Positions 46,470 to 58,140 of a stretch of DNA of 64,000 nt are shown piece after piece. This DNA comes from Fennellomyces sp. T-0311. Lineage: Eukaryota > Mucoromycota > Mucoromycetes > Mucorales > Lichtheimiaceae. The position numbers were made by a program, and so were the translations under genes. The notes below the pieces were generated by a model. That model was given only the letters and a program-made list of their open reading frames with translations. It did not search any database and was not told where the DNA came from. Within the stretch, counting starts at the first letter, position 1; each line of letters opens with the position of its first letter. The stretch spans positions 248,001 through 312,000 of the forward strand of contig JALLLT010000030.1 in the NCBI GenBank assembly GCA_025266875.1, given 5' to 3'.

Positions 46470-49271
46470 ATGCATATCGAAGAGAAACAATTCCAACTTA
46501 ATCCACTTACATCTGTCGATCCACGCGATGAGAATACGCCGGATAATTACGTTAAGCGAGATCCAGACATGCTTCGACTCACTGGCAAGCATCCTTTCAA
46601 TTCAGGTACAATAAACAATATCCTGTTCCTCTGCGTCCAACTTAACAAAATTTTTTAATGACACAGAACCACCATTGAAAATGCTCGAGCAAGCTGGATT
46701 TGTCACTCCAAATCAACTACATTTTGTGCGTAACCATGGTCCAGTGCCTCAATTGGTTGAAGACGAACATCGCTTGGAAATTACAGGCTTGGTGAATAAT
46801 CCCATCACAGTTACAATGCAAGATATCCTCTCAATGCCTGCGACTACAATCCCTGTAACAATGGTTTGCGCCGGCAATCGTCGTAAAGAGCAAAACATGG
46901 TTAAGCAATCCATTGGTTTTGCATGGTAAGCTTTTGGCTGATGCAACCCCTTGAACGTATTTACTTATTATTGGACTGCGCATCCCATCGCTATCTTTAT
47001 CTTTTAGGGGAGCAGCGGGTAAGATCTAATCCGCCACGAGCACCATGCAACAATTTTTGCTCATTTGCGCTATTTTTTTTTAGGTGTCAGCACCGCTTGC
47101 TGGACAGGCGTATTTCTCCGCGATGTTATTAACCACCTTGGCGGTGGTCTCAAAGAAGGCGCCCAACACATCTGCTTTGAAGGCAGTGACAACACTTCAA
47201 AGGTAAAAGTTAATTGCATTTTCAACACCTTGACGTTTGCTAATTTTTTTTTTAAAAAATATAGGGCCCTTATGGTACCTCAATCGCCGCTCATCGCGCA
47301 ATGTCCGACCACTACGACGTGCTAATAGCGTACAAAATGAACGGCGAACCATTACCACCCGATCATGGCTACCCACTCCGTGTTATAATTCCTGGTTGTA
47401 TCGGTGGCCGCAGCGTCAAATGGCTTAGTAAAATTGAAGCCAGTGCCGATGTATCGGCGAATCCATTTCATGACAACGACAATAAAGTCATGCCGACTCA
47501 AGTTCAATCACCGGAGCAAGCAACTGCCGAGGGCTGGTGGAAACGCCCTGAATACACCCTGTACGATCTAAATATCAACAGTGCCATCACTACACCCGGC
47601 CATGGTGATTTTATTCCTCTTCAAAATCTTCAAGACATGTACGTAGCGCAAGGTTACGCTTATACCGGTGGTGGCCGCAAAATTACTCGTGTCGAAGTTT
47701 CACTTGACAGCGGCAAAACTTGGCTTTTAGCTGAGATTGATCGTCGTGCTCCCGACGCCATTGCAGCTCCTTATGGCGAGCTTGTTGGTCCTAGCTACTA
47801 CAAGGACTCCCGCAACTGGCTTTGGGTCCGATGGAAAGTTGAAATGGAAGTTGCCGACCTTGTACGTGCCGATGAAATGGTTGTACGCGCCTGGGATGAT
47901 TCCCAAAACACACAGCCCGAAAACCTGACCTGGAACCTGATGGGCATGATGAACAATTGCTGGTTCCGCGTCAAATTGACACTCACACGTGAACCGACCC
48001 TTTCCATTTATTGCGAACACCCCACGAACGTAGGACCCGGTCCTGCTGGCTGGATGGAACAAGAAATCGCTGCACCCGAAACAAATAGTACTTTGCCACC
48101 ACCTGATAAGTCTGCTCTCACGACGTACACTATGGCGCAAGTCGAACTTCATCAATCTGAAACTGATTGTTGGATCGTTGTTCACGGACTCGTATACGAC
48201 TGTACCCCGTTCCTCAAGGACCATCCTGGTGGTGCTTCGAGTATTCTAATCACTGGTGGTACAGATTGTACCGAAGAATTCGATGCAATTCATTCCAGCA
48301 AAGCACACGACATGTTGCGTGATTATCTCGTTGGGCAGCTTGCCCCTTCGGACGACCAAAGCTCCACGGTATCATCCGCCCAATCATCCGCCGGATTCAG
48401 CCGTCTGGAGTCGCAAAAAAGTACGCTCACCTTGTCGACAGAAGTCGACGATCACACACCGTTCCTTCACGCCAAACAATGGAAGAAAATGGTGCTCGAT
48501 TCAAAGACATGTCTTTCATCAAGTATTCGTATTTTCCGATTCGTTTTCGATGAGCATCAAGATTTTGGCTTGCCAGTTGGCCAACATGCTTACCTCAAGC
48601 TTCAGCAAGAACAGCTTACCCGGGATGCTCCTACCAAGGCCGTTATGCGTGCATATACTCCCAGCCGCTCTGGGCCCGGCTTTGTTGAATTTCTGGTCAA
48701 GATTTATTTCCCTGATCATCAGCAACCTGGAGGTGCATTTACTCAGCTGTTAGAAAAGATGCGCGTGGGCGAAACCATTGACGTCAAGGGCCCCTTAGGC
48801 GAATACGAGTACTGCGGTGACGGTCGTTACAGTATCATGCGCAAGCCATCTAAACGAGCTGGTTATATCGGAATGATCGCAGGCGGTACAGGCATCACTC
48901 CTATGTGGCAAATTATTGACGCTTTGCGTCATGATCATAACCCTCCACGTGTCTCTCTCATATATTGCGTCCGTCATCTCGAGGATCTCGTGCTTTCAGA
49001 AGAGCTCAACGCAATACAAGAACTTTTGGGTCCCGATGTGCTGCACATTCGCTACATTCTTTCGAATCCACCCAAAGATTGGAAGCATGGCCATGGCCGG
49101 TTAACAGCTGCTGAGCTCAACGAACACTTATTTCCCCACAAAGATATTGATGATAGCGACAAGGTCGTCTTGCTCTGTGGGTCCGATGCCATGATTGATG
49201 ACTGTTGCAAACCCTTGATTACTGAGGCACTGGGCGAATCATTCGCATCTAGCAAAGTCTTTGTATTCTAA
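46470..49271 (+). CDS. niaD: Assimilatory nitrate reductase, NAD(P)H
   Basis: Cytosolic enzyme reducing nitrate to nitrite with electrons passed NAD(P)H to FAD to haem b5 to molybdenum cofactor. Five exons: 46470-46605, 46667-46925, 47008-47018 (only 11 nt), 47084-47202 and 47265-49271, giving 843 residues. The Mo domain has the cofactor-binding Cys in TMVCAGNRRKEQ (about residue 113) and WGAAGVSTACWTGV, which is spelled across the tiny exon. Next come the dimerisation domain and a cytochrome b5 domain with haem ligands His495 (KDHPGGA) and His518 (AIHSSKAH). The FAD domain has MRAYTPS and a GxxGEY flavin segment, and the NAD(P)H domain has IAGGTGITPMWQ and LLCGSDAM, ending in VFVF. The start ATG follows the divergent promoter and gives the usual short acidic leader. 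Confidence 0.97.
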
Positions 49272-50356
49272 CGAAAAAATATCTCCTTATGTCTTTATCC
49301 TCACTGTAAACTATCTTTTGTATCTTTTTCCATTTATTACGTACACTCAACTCTCTCCTATATCCTCTTCTCCTTGTCTAGCATATTCTTCGCATAACCA
49401 TATTCGTAAAACTAAAATCGGTCTTTAGCATATGAATAAAATCATACTTCACAACTTTGAGTAAACCATAACCTTCATGGCTCTCTAATTGAATCGCAAC
49501 ATAGAAATTCAAATGTTCCCAACTGATGTCGCTGACTGATCATCATTGGAAAGGGACATTTCTAAATATGTCTACAAACAAGACGCATGCGCTTATCAGA
49601 GAACGTATAAAACGCTTCCCCCATTTGATAACGGAAAATTTTCATTTCGGGCGTGCAAGATAACGAAATATCCTTTTCCCGAACAGCAGTGTGGTTTGTT
49701 TGTTAGATCGATCTAGCCACTTACTCAGAACCCTTCTCTTGTCTTGTTTGTTAACTCGATTAGTAAATGTGATCGACTTATCCCGTACCATCACCTATCT
49801 ATTATCTCGCTTCATCAGACAAAAAGCTTTCGAAATGGTATCATGCCATGTTGATAAATTGTAATTCCGCACCTATATCCTTTTCTCCTTCACCCAACTG
49901 TGTCGTACCAACTCAAGTCCATCCTCGGTTTAAACTCTTAGTTACTTCCACCTAAAAAAAAGACAGATAAGAGCTGACTAAATATGGCAACAAACAAATT
50001 TTTACGCTTGCTTATCGCTTTACGCATCCGGTCTGCACCAGATAACCTTCCCCCCCCCATTCCCAAAAATAATCTATGCATTATCTGTATTTTTTGTAGT
50101 AGCTATGCATTATCTGTAGTGTAAACTTTTGGTAGCACTGTTACCTGATTTGTATAGCAAACAAGACTGGGAAGCGATAGCGGGTTACCCATACTTTTTT
50201 GCATACACCTAAAAGATAAGCTGCGTTTTATACGGATCATCTGTATTTCATCTCTTTTGTTCACGTGATCTGCATCGTTGTTTCCTTGTATAAATCCTAA
50301 CGTTCTTTAAGTTCTTCTCCTGTATCTTATCCAAACCTCCCAACTCTTCATTCATA
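49272..50356. promoter_or_regulatory. Nitrite reductase promoter region, dense in GATA cores
   Basis: 1.09 kb between the nitrate reductase stop and the nitrite reductase start. GATAA/TTATC cores occur at 49593-49597, 49778-49782, 49966-49970, 50012-50016, 50041-50045, 50081-50085, 50110-50114, 50215-50219 and 50327-50331. Two of them lie in a perfect 16-bp direct repeat, CTATGCATTATCTGTA, at 50074-50089 and 50103-50118. This density supports nitrogen-metabolite control by an AreA/Nit2-type factor. The left 150 bases should be the nitrate reductase 3' UTR. Confidence 0.6.
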
Positions 50357-53300
50357 ATGCCTCCCAACACGGAGATTCCTTCATCCGCCTTCGCTTCACC
50401 ACCGTCCGAGGCTTCCACTGATGTACCCACCCTGCCAAAAACCATTGTTATCATTGGCCTTGGCATGGTTGCCGTGTCGTTTATCGAAAAGGTGCTCGAA
50501 TACGATGATGGCAACGATTCATACCAGATTCGCGTATTCTCAGAGGAGCCCGAAGGTTTGTATAATCGTGCTTTTGTCACGTAAATGTAGTAACTGACGT
50601 TATTGTTGTAGTTGCATATAACCGAGTTGGTTTAACACAGTACTTTTCACATTGTGACGTTGAACAACAACTCATGCAACCTCGATCATGGTACACTGAC
50701 AACCAAGTGCAAGTTGAGCTCGGCGATCCTGTCGAAGAGATTGATACTGCCAACAAACGAGTACGCTCACGATTATCCGGCTGGGTCGACTACGATATTT
50801 GTGTGCTTGCAACCGGCTCTTCAGCTGCCTTGCCACCGGGTGTTGTACTCGGCAAGTATGGGGGTGTCTTTGTCTATCGCACATTACAAGATCTCGAAGA
50901 TATCATGGCCTGGTCCAAACGAGAAAATGTCAAGAGCGCCGCTGTGGTTGGTGGTGGTTTACTTGGCCTGGAAGCCGCCAAAGCTGCCAAAGATTTGGGT
51001 ATGCAAGTCAGCATCTACGAACGCTCCGATCGTCTCATGTCACGCCAGCTTGATGGCGAGGCCTCCCGAGTTTTGGAGGCCGAGATTGAAAAATTGGGTC
51101 TATCTTCATATCTCGGAGATTGCCCCATGGAACTCAAGGGTGGCGAGAATGTTGATTCCATGGTCCTTGCAAGTGGCTCTACTGAACCCATCGACATGGT
51201 GATTTACGCTATTGGTATCCGCCCACGTGATCAACTTTCTGCCAATACTCCTATCGAAAGAGCCCCTCGGGGTGGATTTGTGGTTAACGACCGACTAGAG
51301 ACCTCTGTCCCAGATGTGTATGCTATCGGTGAATGTGCCTCCCACAAAGATATGGTTTATGGCTTAGTTGCCCCTGGTTACGAGTAAGCTTTAATCTTAT
51401 ATTCTGCAATGGATACGATTTTCTGATTTTACTCCTAATCCAGCATGGCTGAAGTTGTTGCACGCAACATCACCACACGCTTGAATCAGCCCCGCAAGGC
51501 TGCATTCCGGGGTGCCGATATGTCCACCAAACTCAAGCTTCTTGGTGTCCATGTTGCCAGCTTTGGAGATTGCTTTCCCGATGAATCCAAGACCCAACCA
51601 CTTGTTTACCGCGATCCATTCAGCGGTGTCTACAAAAAGTACATTTTCACCAAAGATGGCAAGAAACTGATCGGCGGCATGATGGTCGGAGACACCAACG
51701 ATTACGCCAAACTCATGGCCCTTGTGCGATCCGGCAAGCGTTTGCAGTCTCCTCCTTCTGAGTTAATTCTCGGTGTCCAGGGTGGTGACACTGTACAAAC
51801 TGCTGATGCCTTGCCAGATGATACTCAAATCTGTTCCTGCAATAACGTCACCAAGGGCCACATCCGCAAGATCATCAAGGAGAAGAAATGTGAAAACGTG
51901 AACCAAGTCAAGTGTTTCTCCAAGGCCGGTACCGGATGCGGTGGCTGTTTGCCTCAAGTACAAGAAATTTTCGAAGGTGAACTCAAGGCTCTTGGTCAGA
52001 CTGTCAGCAATTCGCTTTGCTCCCACTTCAAGTACAGTCGGGCTGAGCTGTTCACCATTGGCCAAGTCAAGGAGCTCAAGACATTCGATGACTTTGTTGC
52101 GAGTGCTGGCACTCCTGGTTCCAGCGGCACCAGCGGATGTGAAGTCTGCAAGCCCGCTATTGCCAGTATCCTTGCTAGTCTTTGGAACGAACATATCTTG
52201 AACCCTTCCTTGCGACCTCTCCAAGATACCAACGATCGCTACTTGGCCAACATCCAACGTGGTGGTCTGTACAGTATCGTTCCCCGTATCGCTGCTGGTG
52301 AGGTGACACCTGAAAAACTCGGTGTTATTGCCGAGGTTGCCCAAGAATACAACCTCTACACCAAGATCACCGGCGCTCAGCGCATTGATATGAGTAAGTA
52401 CTTCCTTTGACAGATCCATTATACATAATATTGACATCGATTATTAGTGGGCGCACGAAAGGAAGATTTGCCTGATATCTGGGAGAAGCTTGTTGACGCT
52501 GGATTCGAAAGGTAAGAAAGTCGCTTCTACAATTAATCGCCGTACTCACAGCTACTTCTAGTGGTCATGCCTACGGCAAGTCGCTGCGTGCTGTCAAGAG
52601 TTGCGTAGGAACAAGCTGGTGCCGCTATGGCCAACAAGATTCGGTTGGATTCGCTATTCAGGTATTTGCACGGTTCACTGTTCTCCTCCATGTTGACTGA
52701 CACATGATACATTAGCTTGAAAACCGGTACAAAGGTATCCGCTCCCCACACAAGCTCAAGGGTGGTGTTTCTGGCTGTATTCGCGAGTGTGCCGAAGCTC
52801 AGGGCAAGGATTTCGGCTGTATCGCCACAGACAAAGGCTACAACGTCTACGTGTGCGGTAACGGTGGTTCCAAACCCAAACATGCCGAATTGCTGGTCGC
52901 TGACGTCTCTGAGGAGTTGGCCATCAAATATCTTGATCGATTCTTAATGTACTACATAATGACGGCGGACAAGTTGACTCGTACAGCTCGCTGGCTCGAA
53001 AAGATGGAAGGTGGCATCTCGTACTTGCGCAAGGTCGTTGTCGAAGATCATCTCGGCATTTGTGAACAACTTGAGCAGCAAATGCACAAGTTGATTGGCG
53101 CATACCAGTGCGAATGGACTACTGTTGTGCGAGATTCCAAGCGTCGCAAACACTTTGAAGAGTTCGTGAACACCAAGGAGCGTGACACGGTGATTGAAAT
53201 GGTTGACGAGCGTGGCCAATTGCGACCTGCAGACTGGCCCAAGGAGTTGCCGCAGTTGCCCAAGATCAAGACCGCTCCCAAGAAGGATTGGCTCCATGTT

Positions 53301-53753
53301 GGCACCACTGACTTATTCCCTATCGATGAAGGCAAGGTCGTTCGTGTCGGCAATGTCCAGATCGCTGTTTTCCATACTCGCGAAAAGTGGTATGCTACTC
53401 AGAACATGTGCCCACACAAGCGTGCTCTTGTGCTTGCTTCCGGTTTACTGGGCAATGGCACGTCAAGCCCATATGTCTCCTGCCCAATGCACAAGAAGAA
53501 CTTTGATCTGGAAACAGGTGACTGCTTGGTTCCTGGTGAAGAAGACAAGTATCGTTTGGAGACGTTTGAGGTCAAGCTCGATGGAGATCAGGTCTATTTA
53601 AGTGTACCACCTTTGGAGGTCCTCAACGACACCCTTGGTTCCAGCAAGACTATCATTCAGCGCGGTATGATAAAGCCTACCATTGTATCTATGCAAGAAG
53701 CGCCATCATGTGGCACCGCCGGCGGCTGCGGTGATAAGTCGCTAGAATGGTAG
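50357..53753 (+). CDS. niiA: Assimilatory nitrite reductase, NAD(P)H
   Basis: Sirohaem enzyme reducing nitrite to ammonium. Six exons: 50357-50555, 50612-51383, 51444-52393, 52448-52511, 52562-52661 and 52716-53753, giving 1040 residues. Order of domains: N-terminal FAD-binding IVIIGLGMVAVSF; NAD(P)-binding SAAVVGGGLLGLEAAKAAKD; a BFD-like [2Fe-2S] domain with CSCNNVTKGHI and KAGTGCGGCLPQ; and the ferredoxin-like/sirohaem core with the cluster cysteines in SCVGTSWCRYG and SGCIRECAEAQG. A C-terminal Rieske-type domain follows, with CPHKRALVL and CPMHKKNFDL, as in fungal NiiA. It is in tandem with nitrate reductase and completes the transporter-reductase-reductase cluster. Confidence 0.97.
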
Positions 53754-54489
53754 AGTGGTGGATCCCTCTCCCTCCAAAACGCAACATGTTCCTGTTTTAC
53801 TAGTCTCCATAGCATATGCAGCATATCTATATCATTTAGTATATAACCCTACCATATTTCTCATCTTTTGTATATATAAACTTCGAAAGTATACGAATGC
53901 TCCATATCTGCTGCAATAGAAATGTTTTCGAATACTATTTCTGTAACTTTTTCCATTGAGTCTTCCTGTATGTCTGTGTCGTATGTAATACATGTACTTT
54001 ATATCAAGTGAAGGTACGTAGCGTATCATTCAGTTAAGCATAATGGGGTGACAATGTATGCGCAACATGACTGGTCTAGCAAGCTCCGGATCATTTATAC
54101 TAGGGAACTAAGCAGGGAAAGCACCAAAGTGTGCCATTGGGTTTTTTAACACCTGTCATAGCGGTTATTAAGTGATCAGTAATAGTATTTCCAAGCGGAA
54201 CGCGTAGCAGCAATCAATGCATTGCAGTAAGTGATGGTATGGGCGTGGCATGATAATATGTAGTTGCCAAGACAGGAATGAGCTCGTCAGTTTCCGTTGA
54301 TATACACCGTAGACGAATGCATGATTGCCTTAAAGAGTAAATCCAAAGTAAGTTTAAAACGCGTTACATGAAGCACGGATGTGCGTGCCGACCGTTGGGA
54401 CTTCACGTGTATAATGAGCGGGAGATTTGCTCCAAAAGTTGGGTTCCAAAGCTGCCCAACAGTTGTTCTTTCTTCTGACAACTTTCGAC
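53754..54489. other. Intergenic, 3' flank of niiA and promoter of TSC13
   Basis: 0.74 kb with AT-rich 3' flank and no coding features. I see no GATA cluster here, in contrast to the two upstream regions, consistent with the nitrate regulon ending at niiA. Confidence 0.5.
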
Positions 54490-55582
54490 ATGAAGATTAC
54501 GGTTGCGTCCCGAAACCCAAAGTCGACCAAGTTCCCCGTGACGCTCGAGTTTGACGGAACACCTGAATCTGTCAAGGTTCATGATGTCGCGTTGGCCATT
54601 GAAAAGAAGTTTCCCAAGTACTATCCTGACAGACAGCGTTTGACTGACCAAGAAAAGAAGCCGCTCGATACCGATAAGACCCTGGCCGAGCTCGGCATTG
54701 CCGACGGTGCCACCATTCAGTTTAAGGATCTCGGCATGTCTCTTGAATAACTTGTGCATTCGTTCGAAAAGTATGTTAATGTGCGTTTTTCCTGTCAAAT
54801 GTAGGTCCTCAGATTGGCTGGCGCACTGTGTTCTTGATCGAGTATGGTGGACCTTTGGTGATTCATCCCATATTCTACTACTTGTCCAAGACGTTCTATG
54901 GTGCCGCATTCGAACACTCGCCTATGCAGACCGCTGTGTATTACATGTGCATGGCTCACTTCTTGAAGCGTGAGTTGGAGACACTGTTTGTTCACCGATT
55001 CTCGCACGGCACTATGCCTTTCCGCAACGTCTTTAAGAACTCGGGCCATTACTGGCTGTTGTCCGGTGTTAATTTGGCTTACTGGGTGTATGGCCCTTGG
55101 TATGCTGCTGGCAAGGCTTCAAGTGCACGTAGCGACGTTTGGCTGTACGGTTCATTGGCTGTTTGGGCGGTAAGTATCTTGCTTGTTTTTCCGCGTGATG
55201 ATGTCTGACACCTCATTCATAGTGGGCCGAGTTGTCCAACTTGGCTACACACATCACCCTTCGCAATCTGCGTCCTGCTGGTACGCGTCGTCGCGCTATT
55301 CCTTTCGGTTACGGTTTCGATCTGGTGTCGTGCCCTAACTACTTCTTTGAAACCATTGGCTGGACTGTTGTCTGCTTCCTTAGCACCAGCTGGAGCGGTA
55401 AGTGTACTGTTTATTGATACAGAAGACGGCTAATTGACACACACTTATATATAGCTTGGCTCTTCAACATCGTCGCCACTGGACAGATGTATGTCTGGGC
55501 TGTTGGAAAGCACAAGAAGTACAAGAAGGAGTTCAAGGATTACCCTCGCAACAGAAAAGCAATGTTTCCCTTCATTGCATAA
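54490..55582 (+). CDS. TSC13: Very-long-chain enoyl-CoA reductase (Tsc13/TECR)
   Basis: ER-membrane enzyme of the fatty-acid elongation cycle, reducing trans-2-enoyl-CoA for very-long-chain fatty acids and sphingolipids. Four exons: 54490-54733, 54805-55169, 55223-55397 and 55455-55582, giving 303 residues. An N-terminal ubiquitin-like part (ending GATIQFKDLG) is followed by PQIGWRTVFLIEYGGPLVIH, the family hallmark, then FLKRELETLFVHRFSHGTMP and the steroid-5-alpha-reductase-type C-terminal region (ISLxN-equivalent NLRPAGTRRRAIPFGYGFD, CPNYFFE), ending FPFIA. The first intron must be GC-AG (donor GCATGT at 54734), because only this restores KDLGPQIGW. Without splicing the frame ends after a few codons. 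It is not part of the nitrate pathway. Confidence 0.95.
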
Positions 55583-55636
55583 ACTATAGTATAATTAAAG
55601 GGGGAAAACTGCAAAAGGGTCTATACTACGTGTACT

Positions 55637-57161
55637 CTATTGGGATGGGTGCGCTGGTGGATAGCCGTGCTGCGGCGGTGGGTATCCGTGTTGGACTGGC
55701 GGATAGCCTCCATGTGCAGGCGGGTAGCCTTGTGCGGGGGGATAAGGTGATTGGTGAGCAGCGAATGGCTGGCCGGTATATTGGTCGTTGTGTGGCGTAT
55801 AATCGCCCGTGAAACGCTGTGGTTCTGGGAAACTCATCGAAGGTGTGGACTGGGGTGGTGGGTATCCAGCCGGGTTCTGAGGAGGATAAGGAGCTGGTGG
55901 ACGGAAGCCCATTGGAGCCGGGCCTAAATAGAACGGCGATCAGTTATTTTTTTTTCAAACAAAAATGCGCGTGATGTGTTTGATCTACTAACCAGCTGGG
56001 TATTGTTGGCCATAAGCCGGCGATTGCGGTCTATAAGAAGATGAAAGAAGCGGAGCAAAGCCGACGGGCTGAGACGACGGATAGCCGGCTGATGCAGGTG
56101 GATAACCGCCACCCAAGGATGAGGTATGGTGATGACCGGAAGGACGCGTCGTATACGCACTACCACCAGCAGATGATGCGGTACCAGTAGACGATGAAGG
56201 AGTCAATGACTGGGGCATATGTGGAGTCGCGCTGTGTTCCTGTCCAGGGCGTACAGGTGGTGGTCGGTAGACCGGTGGGCCAGCCGACGTGCGCGCAGGG
56301 GTTGACGCGGATGCTGTCGGAACCGGGGGTGGCCTAGAAAGGTATTGGCCGTGCTGCTGTTGATATTGTTGCTGTGCATACGCAGGTCGCTGCTGCTGGT
56401 TATAGCCACCAGGGCGTTTGTTGTACAATCGTGTTGGCTGTCGCTTGGGCGGAGGGCGCTACAAAAAAAAAGAGCTGTGAGCTTACGCATTCATTCTGAT
56501 CTATTCTCCCCTCGAAAATCAACTTACTGCTGAATAGAATGTCATCTCAATATAGATATCGCCCGCCTTTTTGCCTCGATACATTAGCGGATACCATTCT
56601 AAATTTGTCATTAGCGTGATCATCCAAGGGAAAACATCGAAAGTTGTACAAGAAAAATACTCACTGTCTTCTTCGCCCTCACGCAGCACATTCGTCAGAT
56701 CGATGTCTCCTTCCGAGATCAGATCTTCCCGAGTTCCGTCTTCATCAAAAACTTGCATATACATCCTTGTTTTGTTTTCGGGGACAGGCAGATTGACCTG
56801 GATAAAAGTTTTAGTTCGTCAGAACACTGATCGATTACTCATAGAACCTCGCGCTGTACCTGATCATCCCACACTGGGTGCTGGCCACCACGATAATCCG
56901 TCTTGGTTCGCTTGGCAGTCTCACCAAGTCGGAAAGTGACAAACGGATCCTGCTTTCCAACAACCTAAATGCCGTTACTTAGCAACAGTAATCGAAACAT
57001 TCACCGGTTGCTATCTTACTTCGCGATTGGGAAGATCTCTCTGGAGATGGGGCAAAAAGTACATTGAGTTTTTTTGACAAATGACCAAATGCGCTTCAAC
57101 TTACAGCCTTGAGTGCGACGACAACAAGCTCGCCTATAACTTTTTTTGGTTGTTCTGCCAT
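55637..57161 (-). CDS. C2-domain protein with long proline/tyrosine-rich tail
   Basis: Seven exons: 57161-57105, 57040-57020 (21 nt), 56964-56860, 56797-56665, 56598-56528, 56458-55993 and 55923-55637, giving 379 residues. Residues 1-140 form a C2 domain: GELVVVALKARDLPNREVVG, KQDPFVTFRLGETAKRTKTD, GGQHPVWDDQ, MYMQVFDEDG and WYPLMYRGKKAGDIYIEMTF. Acidic loop residues that could bind Ca2+ are partly present. The remaining 240 residues are low-complexity, with Gln/Tyr-rich then repeated GYPP/PQHGYPP units, many PxxP motifs and a likely disordered structure. This C2 plus PxxP layout is seen in fungal Fic1/Inn1-type cytokinesis proteins, in which the tail binds SH3 domains. That function is an inference from architecture. 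It converges with TSC13 with only 54 bp between stops. Confidence 0.85.
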
Positions 57162-58140
57162 TCAGGTTTATTGAGTGAAAAGTGTGAGTGAAAGAAGTAA
57201 AAGAAAAGAGCAAAGTCTGCGGCGTAGACGCTTCTTGATCCTCTTTGTCACACTAAAGGGCGGAGTTACGCTTAGCGCAATGCGTATATCCGGAAAAACA
57301 AGCTCAAGGTAGCAAAAAATGTGTCGTCATGCAAGAAATATTTTTAGAACGTGTGTCCTACCCACTCGCTGCGCCATTTTGCATTTGACAGTTGCGCTGT
57401 GCGATGGAAGATTAGTGCTGTATTTGGATTCCTAGCCGTGCAACGCTAACGATGGTGGCACAGGTCTTCGCAGCACACCATTTCTGGTAGCTAAGCCGTG
57501 CTGATACGCTCCCCTGAGGAAAATTCCTTTCGTTGCATTGGTTAAACGTCATACTGCAGCACATGCTTCTGGGGCTGCGTTGTCAAAACTGTTTCGCGAA
57601 TTGGAATGCCTTGCAAAAAATACCCATTTCAGGCACTAGTCAAAATAGGATATGCAAGGCTACTTTGCCTCATGATTAGCTTCTTGCTTGTAACAGTATG
57701 ACTTATATCTGTGAAACAGAAAGTAATTAAACACATAAAAGTAGGTTAACATGCCAATTCTTCCTGATGCTATAAAAAAAGCGTACGTTCTCCCGGGTAC
57801 GCATCTCGCTGCAGCTTTTTCATAATGCGAAGGTACCAGAATTTCCTGTGCTCTGTAAATATCGACATCTGATTATTAATACTTTGATGACGACCAAGCC
57901 TCATTTTTTTTTAGTAAACTAGTAGAGCAGCGTAGATCACTCATCATTTAAGACCATATGCAGCAACATTGCACAAAAGCAAAATGTGCACGAAACAGGC
58001 TTAACATATCTATCTATAATATAATAGACAACTCCCGAAAACCCTCCAGAAATCTCCTTCCTTATTTGGAATACAGGCACCGTTTTTTTATACCCTGGCT
58101 CTTTGTGTTGAAAGTCTTTATAAGAATCTTTATAACTGCC
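57162..58140. other. Promoter of the C2 gene and spacer
   Basis: 1 kb without a recognisable gene. The left part is the 5' flank of the C2-domain gene, and the right part leads into the Helitron remnant. Confidence 0.4.

Noticed and set aside
47727..48224. 165-codon minus-strand open frame inside nitrate reductase
   Set aside because: Antisense shadow of a strongly conserved coding exon.
51763..52437. 224-codon minus-strand open frame inside nitrite reductase
   Set aside because: Antisense shadow of a conserved exon, with no independent features.
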